Positions 23,777-34,767 of a stretch of 64,000 bases of DNA are shown one piece after another. This stretch comes from DASQYE01 sp036389315. Lineage in GTDB: Bacteria > Acidobacteriota > Blastocatellia > Pyrinomonadales > Pyrinomonadaceae. The DNA lies in NCBI GenBank assembly GCA_036389315.1, contig DASVQF010000039.1, positions 62,001 to 126,000 of the forward strand, given 5' to 3'. Positions within the stretch are counted from its first letter, which is position 1. The number at the start of each line of letters is the position of its first letter. A program made the position numbers and the translations under genes. The notes below the pieces were generated by a model. That model searched no databases, was not told where the DNA came from, and saw only the letters and a list, made by a program, of their open reading frames with translations.

Positions 23777-24481
23777 TCACTTTCCTTTGAAGACGGGCGC
23801 GCGTTTCTCCATAAAGGCGCGTGTGCCTTCGCGCACATCCTCCGTGGAGAAGAGCCCGCTGAAGAGTTTCGCTTCGAGGTCGAGCCCTTCTTCGAGCGGC
23901 AGCTCGAAGCCGCGCGTCACGGCTTCAAGGCAGGCGCGTATGGCTAAGGGCGCGAGCCCCGCTATGGTGCGCGCGAGGGAGTGTGCCTCCGCTAAGAGTT
24001 GGTCGGGCGCGGCGAGGCGGCAGACCAGCCCGGCCCCGAGCGCCTCCTCCGCCGAGATGACCGCGCCTGCCGTCCGTATCGCGTGCGCCCGCTCGCGTCC
24101 CAACAAGCGCGCGAGGCGCTCGGTGCTTCCGAAGTGCGCTCGCGTCGAAGCTATGCGCAGATGACAGGCGAGCGCCAGTTCGCAGCCGCACCCTGCGGCC
24201 GGGCCCTCCACTGCGGCGATCACAGGCACGGGACAACGCTCTATCCGGTCACAAACCTCCTGGCAGCGCACAGCCTCTTCCAGCGCCCCGCCTTCATCCA
24301 CCGCGGACGACTCGTACTTATCCGCCCCCAACAGGACGCAAGCGCGCACATCCACCTCACGCGAGACGCGCACGAACGCTTCGTCTAGCCCGTCGAGGAC
24401 AACGCTCGACCCGGCATCTATCCCCTCGGGCCGCTTGACCCTGATGAACGTCACACCATCGCTCAACTCAAAATCAACCAT
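23777..24481 (-). CDS. Enoyl-CoA hydratase/isomerase-family protein with altered active site
   Basis: 234 residues, slightly short for a crotonase (about 260). The fold is recognisable: CPVPVIAAVEGPAAGCGCEL and LACHLRIASTRAHFGSTERL. The usual first oxyanion-hole block, FSAGAD-like, is replaced by ADKYESSAVDEGG. The usual catalytic Glu loop (PEVNLGLIPG) reads STERLARLLGRERA. It may be a crotonase with a different reaction or a non-catalytic member. It is 61 nt downstream of a 3-hydroxyacyl-CoA dehydrogenase gene, which suggests a role in CoA-ester metabolism. A heptamer hairpin lies in the gap. Confidence 0.78.
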   Translation of the reverse strand: MVDFELSDGVTFIRVKRPEGIDAGSSVVLDGLDEAFVRVSREVDVRACVLLGADKYESSAVDEGGALEEAVRCQEVCDRIERCPVPVIAAVEGPAAGCGCELALACHLRIASTRAHFGSTERLARLLGRERAHAIRTAGAVISAEEALGAGLVCRLAAPDQLLAEAHSLARTIAGLAPLAIRACLEAVTRGFELPLEEGLDLEAKLFSGLFSTEDVREGTRAFMEKRAPVFKGK

Positions 24482-24489
24482 CAGAAAAC

Positions 24490-24538
24490 AGTGACGAGTG
24501 ACGAGTTAAAACCCTGTCTTTACTCGTCACCCGTCACT
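24490..24538. repeat. Heptamer hairpin between the hydroxyacyl-CoA dehydrogenase and crotonase genes
   Basis: Arms AGTGACGAGTGACGAGT (24490-24506) and ACTCGTCACCCGTCACT (24522-24538) pair over 17 bp with one mismatch and a 15-nt loop. The dehydrogenase stop (24545-24543) is 4 nt away. Confidence 0.85.
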
Positions 24539-24542
24539 CTCT

Positions 24543-25436
24543 TTAGAACAGGTTCATCGGCGTCGGGTTCTTGGGGTCTGTGGTGTAGTCGTAGAAGCCG
24601 CGACCCGTCTTGCGGCCGTAGAGACCGGCGAGCACCATGCGCTTCAAGAGGGGCGGCGGCGCGAACCGCTTCTCGCGGAACTCGTTGAACATGATCTCGG
24701 CGATGTAGTAAGTGGTGTCGAGGCCGACGAAGTCGCCCAGCGTGAACGGGCCCATCGGGTAGCCGCAGCCGAGCTTCATGGCGTTGTCAATGTCCACGAT
24801 TGAGCCGACGCCCTCTTCGAGCGCCCGTATCGCGTCGAGCATGTAGGGGACGAGCAGGCGATTGACTATAAAGCCCGTCTTGTCGCCAGCCCTGACAGGC
24901 ACTTTCCCGAGCCGTTTGCCGAACTCTATGGCCTGTTCATAAACGCTCTCGTCCGTGAGGATGGTGCGGACGACCTCGACCAGCTTCATGATCGGCACGG
25001 GGTTGAAGAAATGCATGCCGATGAAGCGCGCTTGGCGCTCCGCACGCGTCGCCGTCATCATCTCCGTGATCGAGATCGAAGAGGTGTTGGAGGCGAAGAC
25101 GGTCTCCGGCTTGCAAATCTCGTCCAGTTGGCGGTAGGTGTCGCGCTTGGCGTCCAGGTTCTCGATGATCGCTTCGATGATGATGTCGCAATCGGCGAGG
25201 TCTGCGAAAGAGGTCGTCCCGGAAAGACGCGCGCGCGTCTCTCGCTGCTGGTCTGTGGTGATCGTGCCCTTCTCGGCGAAGCGGGCGAGCGATTTTTCTA
25301 TCCCGGCGAAACCCTTCTCGATCAGCTCGTCCGATACTTCACGCACGACGGTCTGAAATCCTGCGGCCGCAGCGGTCTGCGCAATGCCTGAACCCATCAG
25401 GCCGCAGCCGAGCACGCCGACTTTTTTAATCTCCAT
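24543..25436 (-). CDS. 3-hydroxybutyryl-CoA dehydrogenase
   Basis: 297 residues. Rossmann glycine motif VGVLGCGLMGSGIAQTAAAA at the N-terminus. Catalytic block FASNTSSISITEM, then GMHFFNPVPIMKLVEV with the catalytic His and nearby Glu. The C-terminal domain has DKTGFIVNRLLVPYMLDAIR and the CoA-binding and dimer region GPFTLGDFVGLDTTYYIAEI. This is the short Hbd/PaaH type (about 290 residues). It oxidises (S)-3-hydroxyacyl-CoA to acetoacyl-CoA with NAD(P), or the reverse in fermentation and polyhydroxybutyrate routes. With the crotonase-like neighbour it suggests short-chain acyl-CoA handling. Confident on family, not on direction. Confidence 0.92.
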   Translation of the reverse strand: MEIKKVGVLGCGLMGSGIAQTAAAAGFQTVVREVSDELIEKGFAGIEKSLARFAEKGTITTDQQRETRARLSGTTSFADLADCDIIIEAIIENLDAKRDTYRQLDEICKPETVFASNTSSISITEMMTATRAERQARFIGMHFFNPVPIMKLVEVVRTILTDESVYEQAIEFGKRLGKVPVRAGDKTGFIVNRLLVPYMLDAIRALEEGVGSIVDIDNAMKLGCGYPMGPFTLGDFVGLDTTYYIAEIMFNEFREKRFAPPPLLKRMVLAGLYGRKTGRGFYDYTTDPKNPTPMNLF

Positions 25437-25474
25437 CTCGCTTATCTCCTGCTATCTTGTTTTTAAGAGCCGAG

Positions 25475-26863
25475 CTATTTTCCCTTTGATGAATTGTCGT
25501 TGGATGAGTTGTTGTTGTCGTTAGCGGGCGCGACCTCTTTGAGCCGCGCGCCATATTTCTTACTCGTGGTCTCGGCCCACGTCTCATACTTTTTCTGCCA
25601 GGCGACGAAATCCACGGTCAGCTTCTTCTGCTCCTCGGCGCGCGCCGTCCGCTGCTGGCGTGTGGGCCGCTCGGGCTGGGCCCTGGCGTTGAACTCTTTG
25701 ACGCGCACCAGCAGAGACTTCAGCTCGTTTCTGAGCGCCTCCGTCTCGTCATCCAGGCGGGGCGCGCTGTCTAAGCCCTCGATGGCGCGCTCCACGTCGC
25801 CTGAGTCTCCGTCGTTCACAGCCTTGACGAAAGCTGTCTGCGCGGCGTTGACGGCGTTGAGGTTGGCGGCGAAATCGTTCGCGCCCGTTCCCGGCACAAG
25901 CTGCGGCATGGCGACGCTACCCAAATCGAGCGGCGGCCCAGTGTAGGTGCGCCAGACCATAAAGAAGCTGACGACGACCAGAAGGAGCGCGCCCGCTTGC
26001 AGGATGTGCCAGAAGACGGCTACGCCTGCGCGCTCGTGCGGCCGCTTGTAGCCGACGAAGAGCGCGAGCAGCGCGCCAGCCACCAGGCCGCCCATGTGCG
26101 CCGCGTTGTCTATGAACGGGAAGACGTAGCCGATGAAGATGTTGAGCAGGATGGTCGGCAGCATCCCCGTGCCGAAGGCGCGCTTGAAGCCGTCGGGCAG
26201 CTCGTGCCGGAACTTGATGCCGAACACAAAGAGCACGCCGATCAATCCGAAGAGCGCGCCCGATGCTCCGACCGACGCCGCGTCCTCGGCCTTGAAGAGA
26301 AAGCGGCCGATGGGCCCACCGGCATGTAGCTCCGGCCTCACGGTCAGGTAACTGGCGACGACGCCCGCCACTCCCGTCAAGACCCAGAAGACGACGAACT
26401 TCGCAGAGCCGTAGAGGCGCTCGACATAAGGGCCGAGAATCCAGAGCCCGTACATGTTCATCAACAGGTGGGGAAAGCCGCCGTGCAGAAAGACCGGCGT
26501 CACGAAGCGCCACCACTGCCCCTGCTGTATGAGGTAGTTGACCTTTGCGCCGTAGGCGATCAGGACGGCGTTGAATCTCAGGTCGTCGCTTGCGCCGCCC
26601 GCCGCCAGCCACGTCAGAAGATAAAGGAAGACGTTGGCGATGATAAAGATGAAGGTGAAGGTGGCGGGCCGCGTCAGGACGGCCCTGGCAAAGCGCATCG
26701 CGTCACGGTCATGGCGTGACCCGTAAGTGTCTGCGCCCGCAGCCGTGGCAGCCAGCGGCGCACCGCACTGCGCGCACACTTGCTCGCCTGCGCCGACCAG
26801 TGCGCCGCAATTGCGACACACGTTCGGGCGTCCGGGATAGGCTCTATCACTCGATTCGCTCAC
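25475..26863 (-). CDS. Rhomboid-family intramembrane serine protease with N-terminal zinc ribbon
   Basis: About 462 residues from a GTG at 26863. A zinc ribbon follows the start (CRNCG, CAQCG). The rhomboid domain contains WWRFVTPVFLHGGFPHLLMN (the HGG...H block of TM2), the catalytic Ser in VGASGALFGLIG and the catalytic His in FIDNAAHMGGLVAGALL. A long cytoplasmic helix-rich tail follows (ARAEEQKKLTVDFVAWQKKY) and ends in Asn/Ser-rich low-complexity sequence. An upstream ATG at 26962 in the same frame would encode the heptamer repeat as protein and is rejected. Rhomboids cleave single-pass membrane proteins. No substrate gene is identifiable. Confidence 0.87.
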   Translation of the reverse strand: MSESSDRAYPGRPNVCRNCGALVGAGEQVCAQCGAPLAATAAGADTYGSRHDRDAMRFARAVLTRPATFTFIFIIANVFLYLLTWLAAGGASDDLRFNAVLIAYGAKVNYLIQQGQWWRFVTPVFLHGGFPHLLMNMYGLWILGPYVERLYGSAKFVVFWVLTGVAGVVASYLTVRPELHAGGPIGRFLFKAEDAASVGASGALFGLIGVLFVFGIKFRHELPDGFKRAFGTGMLPTILLNIFIGYVFPFIDNAAHMGGLVAGALLALFVGYKRPHERAGVAVFWHILQAGALLLVVVSFFMVWRTYTGPPLDLGSVAMPQLVPGTGANDFAANLNAVNAAQTAFVKAVNDGDSGDVERAIEGLDSAPRLDDETEALRNELKSLLVRVKEFNARAQPERPTRQQRTARAEEQKKLTVDFVAWQKKYETWAETTSKKYGARLKEVAPANDNNNSSNDNSSKGK

Positions 26864-26919
26864 GGAAAAAACCTGAGAAGCGATTCTACACTGAGAGAAG
26901 AAAAACAGTAAGCGAAGGC

Positions 26920-27004
26920 AATGCAGAAGGCCGCAAGGCGGAATGATGAAGGAAAAGCTCAAACAGCTTCTCTTTCATTCATCCATCATTCCGCCTTCTG
27001 CATT
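26920..27004. repeat. Heptamer hairpin between the thioredoxin-NHL and rhomboid genes
   Basis: Left arm (26920-26959) contains AATGCAGAAGG and AAGGCGG, AATGATG, AAGGAAA words. Right arm (26965-27004) ends AATGCAGAAGGCGGAATGATG in reverse complement. The apex is AAGCTCAAACAGCTT. The stop of the thioredoxin-NHL gene (27011-27009) is 4 nt away. Confidence 0.82.
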
Positions 27005-27008
27005 GTTT

Positions 27009-29063
27009 TCACTCCACGCTGGCCTGCGCTTTGATCTCGCGTGGCGACTGGGTGTCGGCTGTGATTTCGACGGGCGCGCGCCAGATGAGCGTCTTGATCT
27101 GGCAAGTGCCGGTGTTATCTTCGCGGCAATAGAAGAGCGTGAGCTGTGCGCGCAGCTCGGCCGTGCCCACCGACAGGGCGCGCAGCGGAATGCGCAGAGG
27201 CAGTTGTAAATCCTTGACGACGCGGGCGGCCACCGACGGCGAATCGCCTGCGAGGGCGAGGTGCTCCGTCCCGTTTGTGATCGCTACGCGGTAACGTTGC
27301 GGGGCCGACGGGTTGAGGTGATAACCACGGGGCAGCGCCACCTCGACGAGGAGCGCGCCCGCGTCCGTGACCGTGAGACGCTGCGGCGCAAGCCTGATCT
27401 CTTCCGCATTCGGAAAGGCAGCGTCGCTCGTGTCTGCGCCCGTCGTCGAGGACGCGGCCGGCGGCGGCTGCAAGCCCTTGATGACGAGCGTCGTCGCCTG
27501 CCTGGTCTTCAGGTCAACGACGCGCACGGCATGGTTGTTAGTGTCTGCGACGTAGAGCTTGCCGAGTGCTCCGGTCAAACCGCCGGGCTCATAAAAGGAG
27601 GGCGCGGAGCCGTCCGCCTGTCCGGGCTTGCCTGTGCCGAGGAAGCTCTTGACCGTTCTCGCTTCCGGGTCTAGCTGCTTGATCTTGTGATTGTAGGTGT
27701 CGGCTATGTAGACCTTGCCTTCATGGGCCCACAGGCCGAGCGGATGCTGCAAGCGCACGTCGTCGCCGCGACCGTCACGGTCTCCGAACTCGAAGAGGTC
27801 TCCGCCCGCCAGCGTGCGAACCGCGCTCGACTCACCGCCGAGTCCTATGGCGCGAATGATGTTGGCTTCGCTGTCGGCGACGTACAGAACCTTCCCGTCC
27901 GAGGCGAGCCCGGAAGGCTGAGCGAAGGCGGACTCATCGAGTGGCCCATCGAGGCGCGCCTCGCGCCCCGTTCCGGCGAAGACAGAGACCTGCCGCCCGT
28001 CCAGGTCTAGCTTCCAGATTTGATGCGGCCCGGCCATCGCCACGTAGAGCGTGCGACCCACCAACTGCAAATCCCAGGGCGAGTTCAAGGCGACGCTCAA
28101 AGCCGCCCCTGCCCTCTCTTCGCGCTCCGATTGCTTGCCCGTCCCGGCCACGGTCTCGACCACCCGCGTCTTCAGATTGACGCGGCGAATCAAGTGATTC
28201 TCGGTATCGGCGACGTAGAGCGTGTCGCCGTCAAGGGCCATCCCCTGCGGGCGGTAGAAGCTGGCGCGCGCCGCTGGCCCATCTTGAGAGCCGCGCTCGC
28301 CCGTGCCGATGGTTTCCAAGAGCGTCCCCGAAAGGCGCACGACCACTATGCGATTGTGGTTCGAGTCGGCGATGAAGAGGCGGTCGCTTCCTGGGTCGGC
28401 CAGGACTTTGCCGGGAAATGAGAGCGGAAGGTCAGCCACTTTGGCTCGCTCAAGCACCAGGCGGAGCGGCTGCTCCTTCAGCTCGCCGCGCTTGCGCGCC
28501 TCTTCGATTGTCTGCCCTATCGCACGCTCGATCACTTCGTAATTGCCTTCGCCCGAAACCTGGCCCACGATGTAGCCCGCCGGGTCGATCAAGACCTGCG
28601 TGGGCCAGGCGCGCACGCCGTAGCTCCGCCAGATTTTGAAGTCCGCGTCGTTGACTACCGGGTGCTCCAACTCGTAGCGCAGGATGATGCGGCGTATATT
28701 GTCCGTCTCTTTTTCGTTGTCGAACTTGGCCGAATGGACTCCTATGACGACCAGTTGATTGGCATACTTCTCTTCGAGCCTCTTCAAATCCGGGATGATG
28801 TGAATGCAGTTGATGCATCCGTACGTCCAGAAATCCAGAAGCACTGCTTTGCCTTTGAGCGCGGCGAGAGACAGTGGCCGCTCAGTATTGAGCCAGCCGC
28901 GTGCTCCCTCAAGCTCGGGCGCGCGCACGCGCCCTCTCTGCGACAATGACATCTCGGAAAAACCTTTCGCGGAAACGGGTCGCGGGCTCTGCGCGCCGAC
29001 GAGCGCCATGAGCAGAACCATGAGGACTAATTCTATGCCGAAACATCTTCTTTTCACGATCAT
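27009..29063 (-). CDS. Exported thioredoxin-like protein with NHL beta-propeller and DsbD-N-like C-terminus
   Basis: 684 residues from the ATG at 29063 (AAGGA about 5 nt upstream). Signal peptide GIELVLMVLLMALVGAQS. TlpA/Redoxin-like thioredoxin domain: KAVLLDFWTYGCINCIHIIP (CxxC variant CINC) to VRAWPTQVLIDP. Then about six NHL repeats (FPGKVLADPGSDRLFIADSN; RPQGMALDGDTLYVADTENH). This matches the NHLRC2 arrangement. The last 130 residues contain VEVALPRGYHLNPSAPQRYR and LTLFYCREDNTGTCQIKTLI, like the DsbD N-terminal domain. The combination suggests a periplasmic thiol-disulfide or metal/heme-related factor with a protein-docking propeller. Substrate unknown. The heptamer hairpin abuts its stop. 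Confidence 0.85.
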   Translation of the reverse strand: MIVKRRCFGIELVLMVLLMALVGAQSPRPVSAKGFSEMSLSQRGRVRAPELEGARGWLNTERPLSLAALKGKAVLLDFWTYGCINCIHIIPDLKRLEEKYANQLVVIGVHSAKFDNEKETDNIRRIILRYELEHPVVNDADFKIWRSYGVRAWPTQVLIDPAGYIVGQVSGEGNYEVIERAIGQTIEEARKRGELKEQPLRLVLERAKVADLPLSFPGKVLADPGSDRLFIADSNHNRIVVVRLSGTLLETIGTGERGSQDGPAARASFYRPQGMALDGDTLYVADTENHLIRRVNLKTRVVETVAGTGKQSEREERAGAALSVALNSPWDLQLVGRTLYVAMAGPHQIWKLDLDGRQVSVFAGTGREARLDGPLDESAFAQPSGLASDGKVLYVADSEANIIRAIGLGGESSAVRTLAGGDLFEFGDRDGRGDDVRLQHPLGLWAHEGKVYIADTYNHKIKQLDPEARTVKSFLGTGKPGQADGSAPSFYEPGGLTGALGKLYVADTNNHAVRVVDLKTRQATTLVIKGLQPPPAASSTTGADTSDAAFPNAEEIRLAPQRLTVTDAGALLVEVALPRGYHLNPSAPQRYRVAITNGTEHLALAGDSPSVAARVVKDLQLPLRIPLRALSVGTAELRAQLTLFYCREDNTGTCQIKTLIWRAPVEITADTQSPREIKAQASVE

Positions 29064-29159
29064 CGTTCCTTCTCGCCCTAAAGCCTGAAGCACTTGATAT
29101 ACGTGTGCACCCGCGCGGCGGATTTCCTATTGCCGGTCGCTCGCAAAATCTCCAAAGCG

Positions 29160-29187
29160 TTGACACACCCGTTTCCTCATGTTAGAA
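29160..29187 (+). promoter_or_regulatory. Sigma70-type promoter of the Ser/Thr kinase gene
   Basis: TTGACA (29160-29165), 16-bp spacer, TTAGAA (29182-29187), or TAGAAC at 17 bp. Start of transcription would be about 29194. This lies after an in-frame ATG at 29179 and before the ATG at 29206, so 29206 is the likely translation start. Confidence 0.5.
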
Positions 29188-29205
29188 CCGCTTTACGGAT
29201 GTACT

Positions 29206-32103
<2,898 letters not shown>

Positions 32104-32161
32104 AGAATCTTTCCGAAGAGGTCTCTGCCGCCGCGAGAGCAGTCTTGACGGCCCTGCTGTT

Positions 32162-32190
32162 TTCGCAAGCCGTGTCGCGGGTGTTAAGAT
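32162..32190 (+). promoter_or_regulatory. Extended -10 promoter of mutS2
   Basis: TTCGCA (32162-32167), 17-bp spacer, TAAGAT (32185-32190) preceded by TGT, an extended -10. The transcript would start near 32197, about 27 nt before the mutS2 start. A ribosome binding site (AAGG) lies 8 nt before the GTG at 32224. Confidence 0.55.
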
Positions 32191-32223
32191 AGCCGGCGGA
32201 GGAACTCTTTCAAGGTTTTAATT

Positions 32224-34722
32224 GTGATGGACGATCAGGCGTTCAGGACGCTGGAATATATGGAGCTGCGCGCTCTGGTCAGGCGCGGCGCGCAGACGCC
32301 CGTGGGCCGTGCGCGACTGGACGCGCTCGCGCCCGCAGACGACCCGGAAGGGTTGCGGCGTGACTTGCGCGCCGTCTCCGAAGCCGTCGAGCTGAAGCAG
32401 CGCGGGGCATCCTGGTCTTTCAGCGAGATGAGTGATCCAGCGGATGCGCTTGCGCGGCTGCACATCGAAGGGACTACGCTTGAGCCGCTCGCGATGCTTG
32501 AGCTGGCGCGGCTCTGTGAGCAGGCTTTGGCGGCGCGCGCCGCGATTCTGGCCGAGAGAGAGCGCGCGCCCGTGCTGTGGGAAGCGGTCGAGGCGCTGCC
32601 GCGCGAGCTGCACAGTCTGGCCGCGCGCGTCTCTTCAAAGATTCTGCCGAGCGGCGAGCTGGATGATCGCGCGAGCCCTGAGCTGGCGCGCATCCGTCAA
32701 GAGATCGCGCGCCTGCGCTCTACCATCACGCGCTCCCTGGAAAGCTTGATGCGCCGGAGCGAGGCCGCCATTCAGGACGAGCTGGTGACGGTCAGAAACG
32801 ACCGCTTCGTGATTCCGGTCAAGTCCGATCATCGCGGGCGCGTCTCAGGCGTCGCGCACGGCTTCTCCTCTTCGGGCGCGACCGTCTTCATAGAGCCGCT
32901 GGAAACGATTGACTCAAACAACGAGCTGCAAGCCCTGCGCGAGACAGAGGAGCGCGAGATACATCGCATCCTTTCGACCCTGACGGAAGAGCTGCGCGCA
33001 GAGCTGTGGGCCCTTGAGTTGGCCGCGCGCTCGGTCGCCGAGCTGGACTTTGTCGGCGCGAAGGCGGCCTTCCTCGCGCGCTTCGATTGCGTCGTCCCTG
33101 AAGTCAACGAGCGCGGTCGGCTTCAATTGACCGAAGCGCGCCACCCGCTGCTGGAAGAGAACCTGCGCGCACGGGGCGGCCGGGTCGTTCCGGTCTCTTT
33201 CTCTTTGGACGCGGAGCATCCTGTGATGGTCATCTCGGGCGCGAACGCGGGCGGGAAGACCGTTGTGCTGAAGACGACGGGCCTGCTGGCTTTGATGGCT
33301 TTGTCGGGGCTGCCCGTGCCTGCGCGCGCGGCAAGCATCCCCTTCTACAGGTCTGTGCTCGCGGACATAGGCGATCATCAATCGCTCGCCGCCAACCTCT
33401 CCACCTTCACCTCGCACGTAGCCAACATCAGCCGCATGATCGGCCTCTGCCGCCGGCCCGCGCTCGTGCTCCTGGACGAAGTCGGCACGGGGACTGACCC
33501 CGAGGAAGGCTCGGCTCTGGGCGTAGCCGTCGTCGATCACTTTCGTCGCGCTTGCGGCGCGCACGTCATTGCGACCACGCACTACAGCGGCTTGAAGATG
33601 TACGCCGCGAACGAAGAGCAGGTCATCAACGCCAGCGTCGAGTTCGACGAAAAGAGCTTGCAGCCGACCTACCGCCTGCTCGTCGGGCTGGCCGGCTCAT
33701 CCTCCGGTCTTGAGATCGCGCGCCGCTTCGGTTTCCCCGAAGATTTAGTGCGCGCCGCCTCCGAACATGTAGAGAGTTCGGCGCGCGACGCTGCGCAGTA
33801 CCTTCGCCGCATCAAGCGCGAGTCGGAAGAGGCCGAAGCCTTGCGCCGCGCGCTGGAAGAGGAACGCGCGGCGGTCGCCGAAAAATATGCTTCGCTCGAC
33901 GTGCAGGCGGCGCGGCGCGAGCGCGAGCGGCAAGAGGCTTTCGAGCGCGAGCTGTTGACCGCCGTCGAAGAGTTCGAGCGCCGCTCGCGCGAGCTGGTCT
34001 CTAAGATCGAAGACCGGGCGGAGCGGGCGCGCGTCGAGCGTGAGCGACAGAAACAGGCTGCCGAGCTGAAGAGCCAGGCGAAGAGCGCCGCGCGCGCAGC
34101 CACGGCCGGCTCGGCCACCGCGCAGGAAGCCGCGCGCGCAAGAGCGCCACGCGTAGTGCGCGACGGCCGCGTTATAGAGTTCGATTCGCATCGAGATACG
34201 AACGCGGCTGCTCCGGTTGAGCGCGCGGCTCCCTCTCGCCCGCTCAAGGTCGGCGACCGCGTACGGCTCCTCTCCTTCGGCTCCGTCGGCATCGTGGATA
34301 AGCTCAATGGCGATGATGCGGAAGTGCGCGTCAAGAGCCTGCGCTTCAGAGAAAAGGTCTCGAACCTTGAGCTGGTCGAGGCCGCCGCAACCCAGCCCGA
34401 GACAGGACGCGGAGCACGACTGCGGGTCTCGCGCGGCACGGAGGTTCGCCTGAGCACGCCGCCCCGTGAGACGGAAGCGCGCGCAGAACTCAACGTCATC
34501 GGCCGCACGACGGACGAGGCCGTGGACGAGGCAGACAAGTTTCTGGACGAAGCCTTTCTCAACAGCCTGAGCCAGGTACGCATCGTCCACGGCCACGGCA
34601 CAGGCGCACTGCGTCGCGCCATCGCCCGCCTGCTCGACGACCACCCGCACGTCGCGCGCTTCATGCAGGCCCCGCCCGACCAGGGCGGCGCAGGCGCGAC
34701 GCTGGTCGAGCTCAGGCAATAA
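32224..34722 (+). CDS. mutS2: Endonuclease MutS2
   Basis: 832 residues. Central ABC-type ATPase: Walker A SGANAGGKTVVLKTTG, then signature and Walker B (ALVLLDEVGTGTDPEEGSA) and ATTHYSGLKMYA. No mismatch-recognition MutS domain I, as expected for MutS2. A coiled-coil region at 530-640 (ERERQEAFERELLTAVEEFE). C-terminal Smr endonuclease domain (LNVIGRTTDEAVDEADKFLD, then VHGHGTGALRRAI). MutS2 suppresses recombination or splits collided ribosomes, depending on the organism. GTG at 32224 is favoured by the AAGG spacing, although an ATG follows directly. dnaG starts 46 nt after the stop, so the genes may be co-transcribed. Confidence 0.95.
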   Translation: MMDDQAFRTLEYMELRALVRRGAQTPVGRARLDALAPADDPEGLRRDLRAVSEAVELKQRGASWSFSEMSDPADALARLHIEGTTLEPLAMLELARLCEQALAARAAILAERERAPVLWEAVEALPRELHSLAARVSSKILPSGELDDRASPELARIRQEIARLRSTITRSLESLMRRSEAAIQDELVTVRNDRFVIPVKSDHRGRVSGVAHGFSSSGATVFIEPLETIDSNNELQALRETEEREIHRILSTLTEELRAELWALELAARSVAELDFVGAKAAFLARFDCVVPEVNERGRLQLTEARHPLLEENLRARGGRVVPVSFSLDAEHPVMVISGANAGGKTVVLKTTGLLALMALSGLPVPARAASIPFYRSVLADIGDHQSLAANLSTFTSHVANISRMIGLCRRPALVLLDEVGTGTDPEEGSALGVAVVDHFRRACGAHVIATTHYSGLKMYAANEEQVINASVEFDEKSLQPTYRLLVGLAGSSSGLEIARRFGFPEDLVRAASEHVESSARDAAQYLRRIKRESEEAEALRRALEEERAAVAEKYASLDVQAARRERERQEAFERELLTAVEEFERRSRELVSKIEDRAERARVERERQKQAAELKSQAKSAARAATAGSATAQEAARARAPRVVRDGRVIEFDSHRDTNAAAPVERAAPSRPLKVGDRVRLLSFGSVGIVDKLNGDDAEVRVKSLRFREKVSNLELVEAAATQPETGRGARLRVSRGTEVRLSTPPRETEARAELNVIGRTTDEAVDEADKFLDEAFLNSLSQVRIVHGHGTGALRRAIARLLDDHPHVARFMQAPPDQGGAGATLVELRQ

Positions 34723-34767
34723 TCGCGCCTCATCCGAAAGAGCGGCGCACTCTCTCGATACTAAACG

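Noticed and set aside
26864..26962. N-terminal extension of the rhomboid protein
   Set aside because: The extension would translate part of a heptamer hairpin; the GTG at 26863 precedes the zinc ribbon directly.
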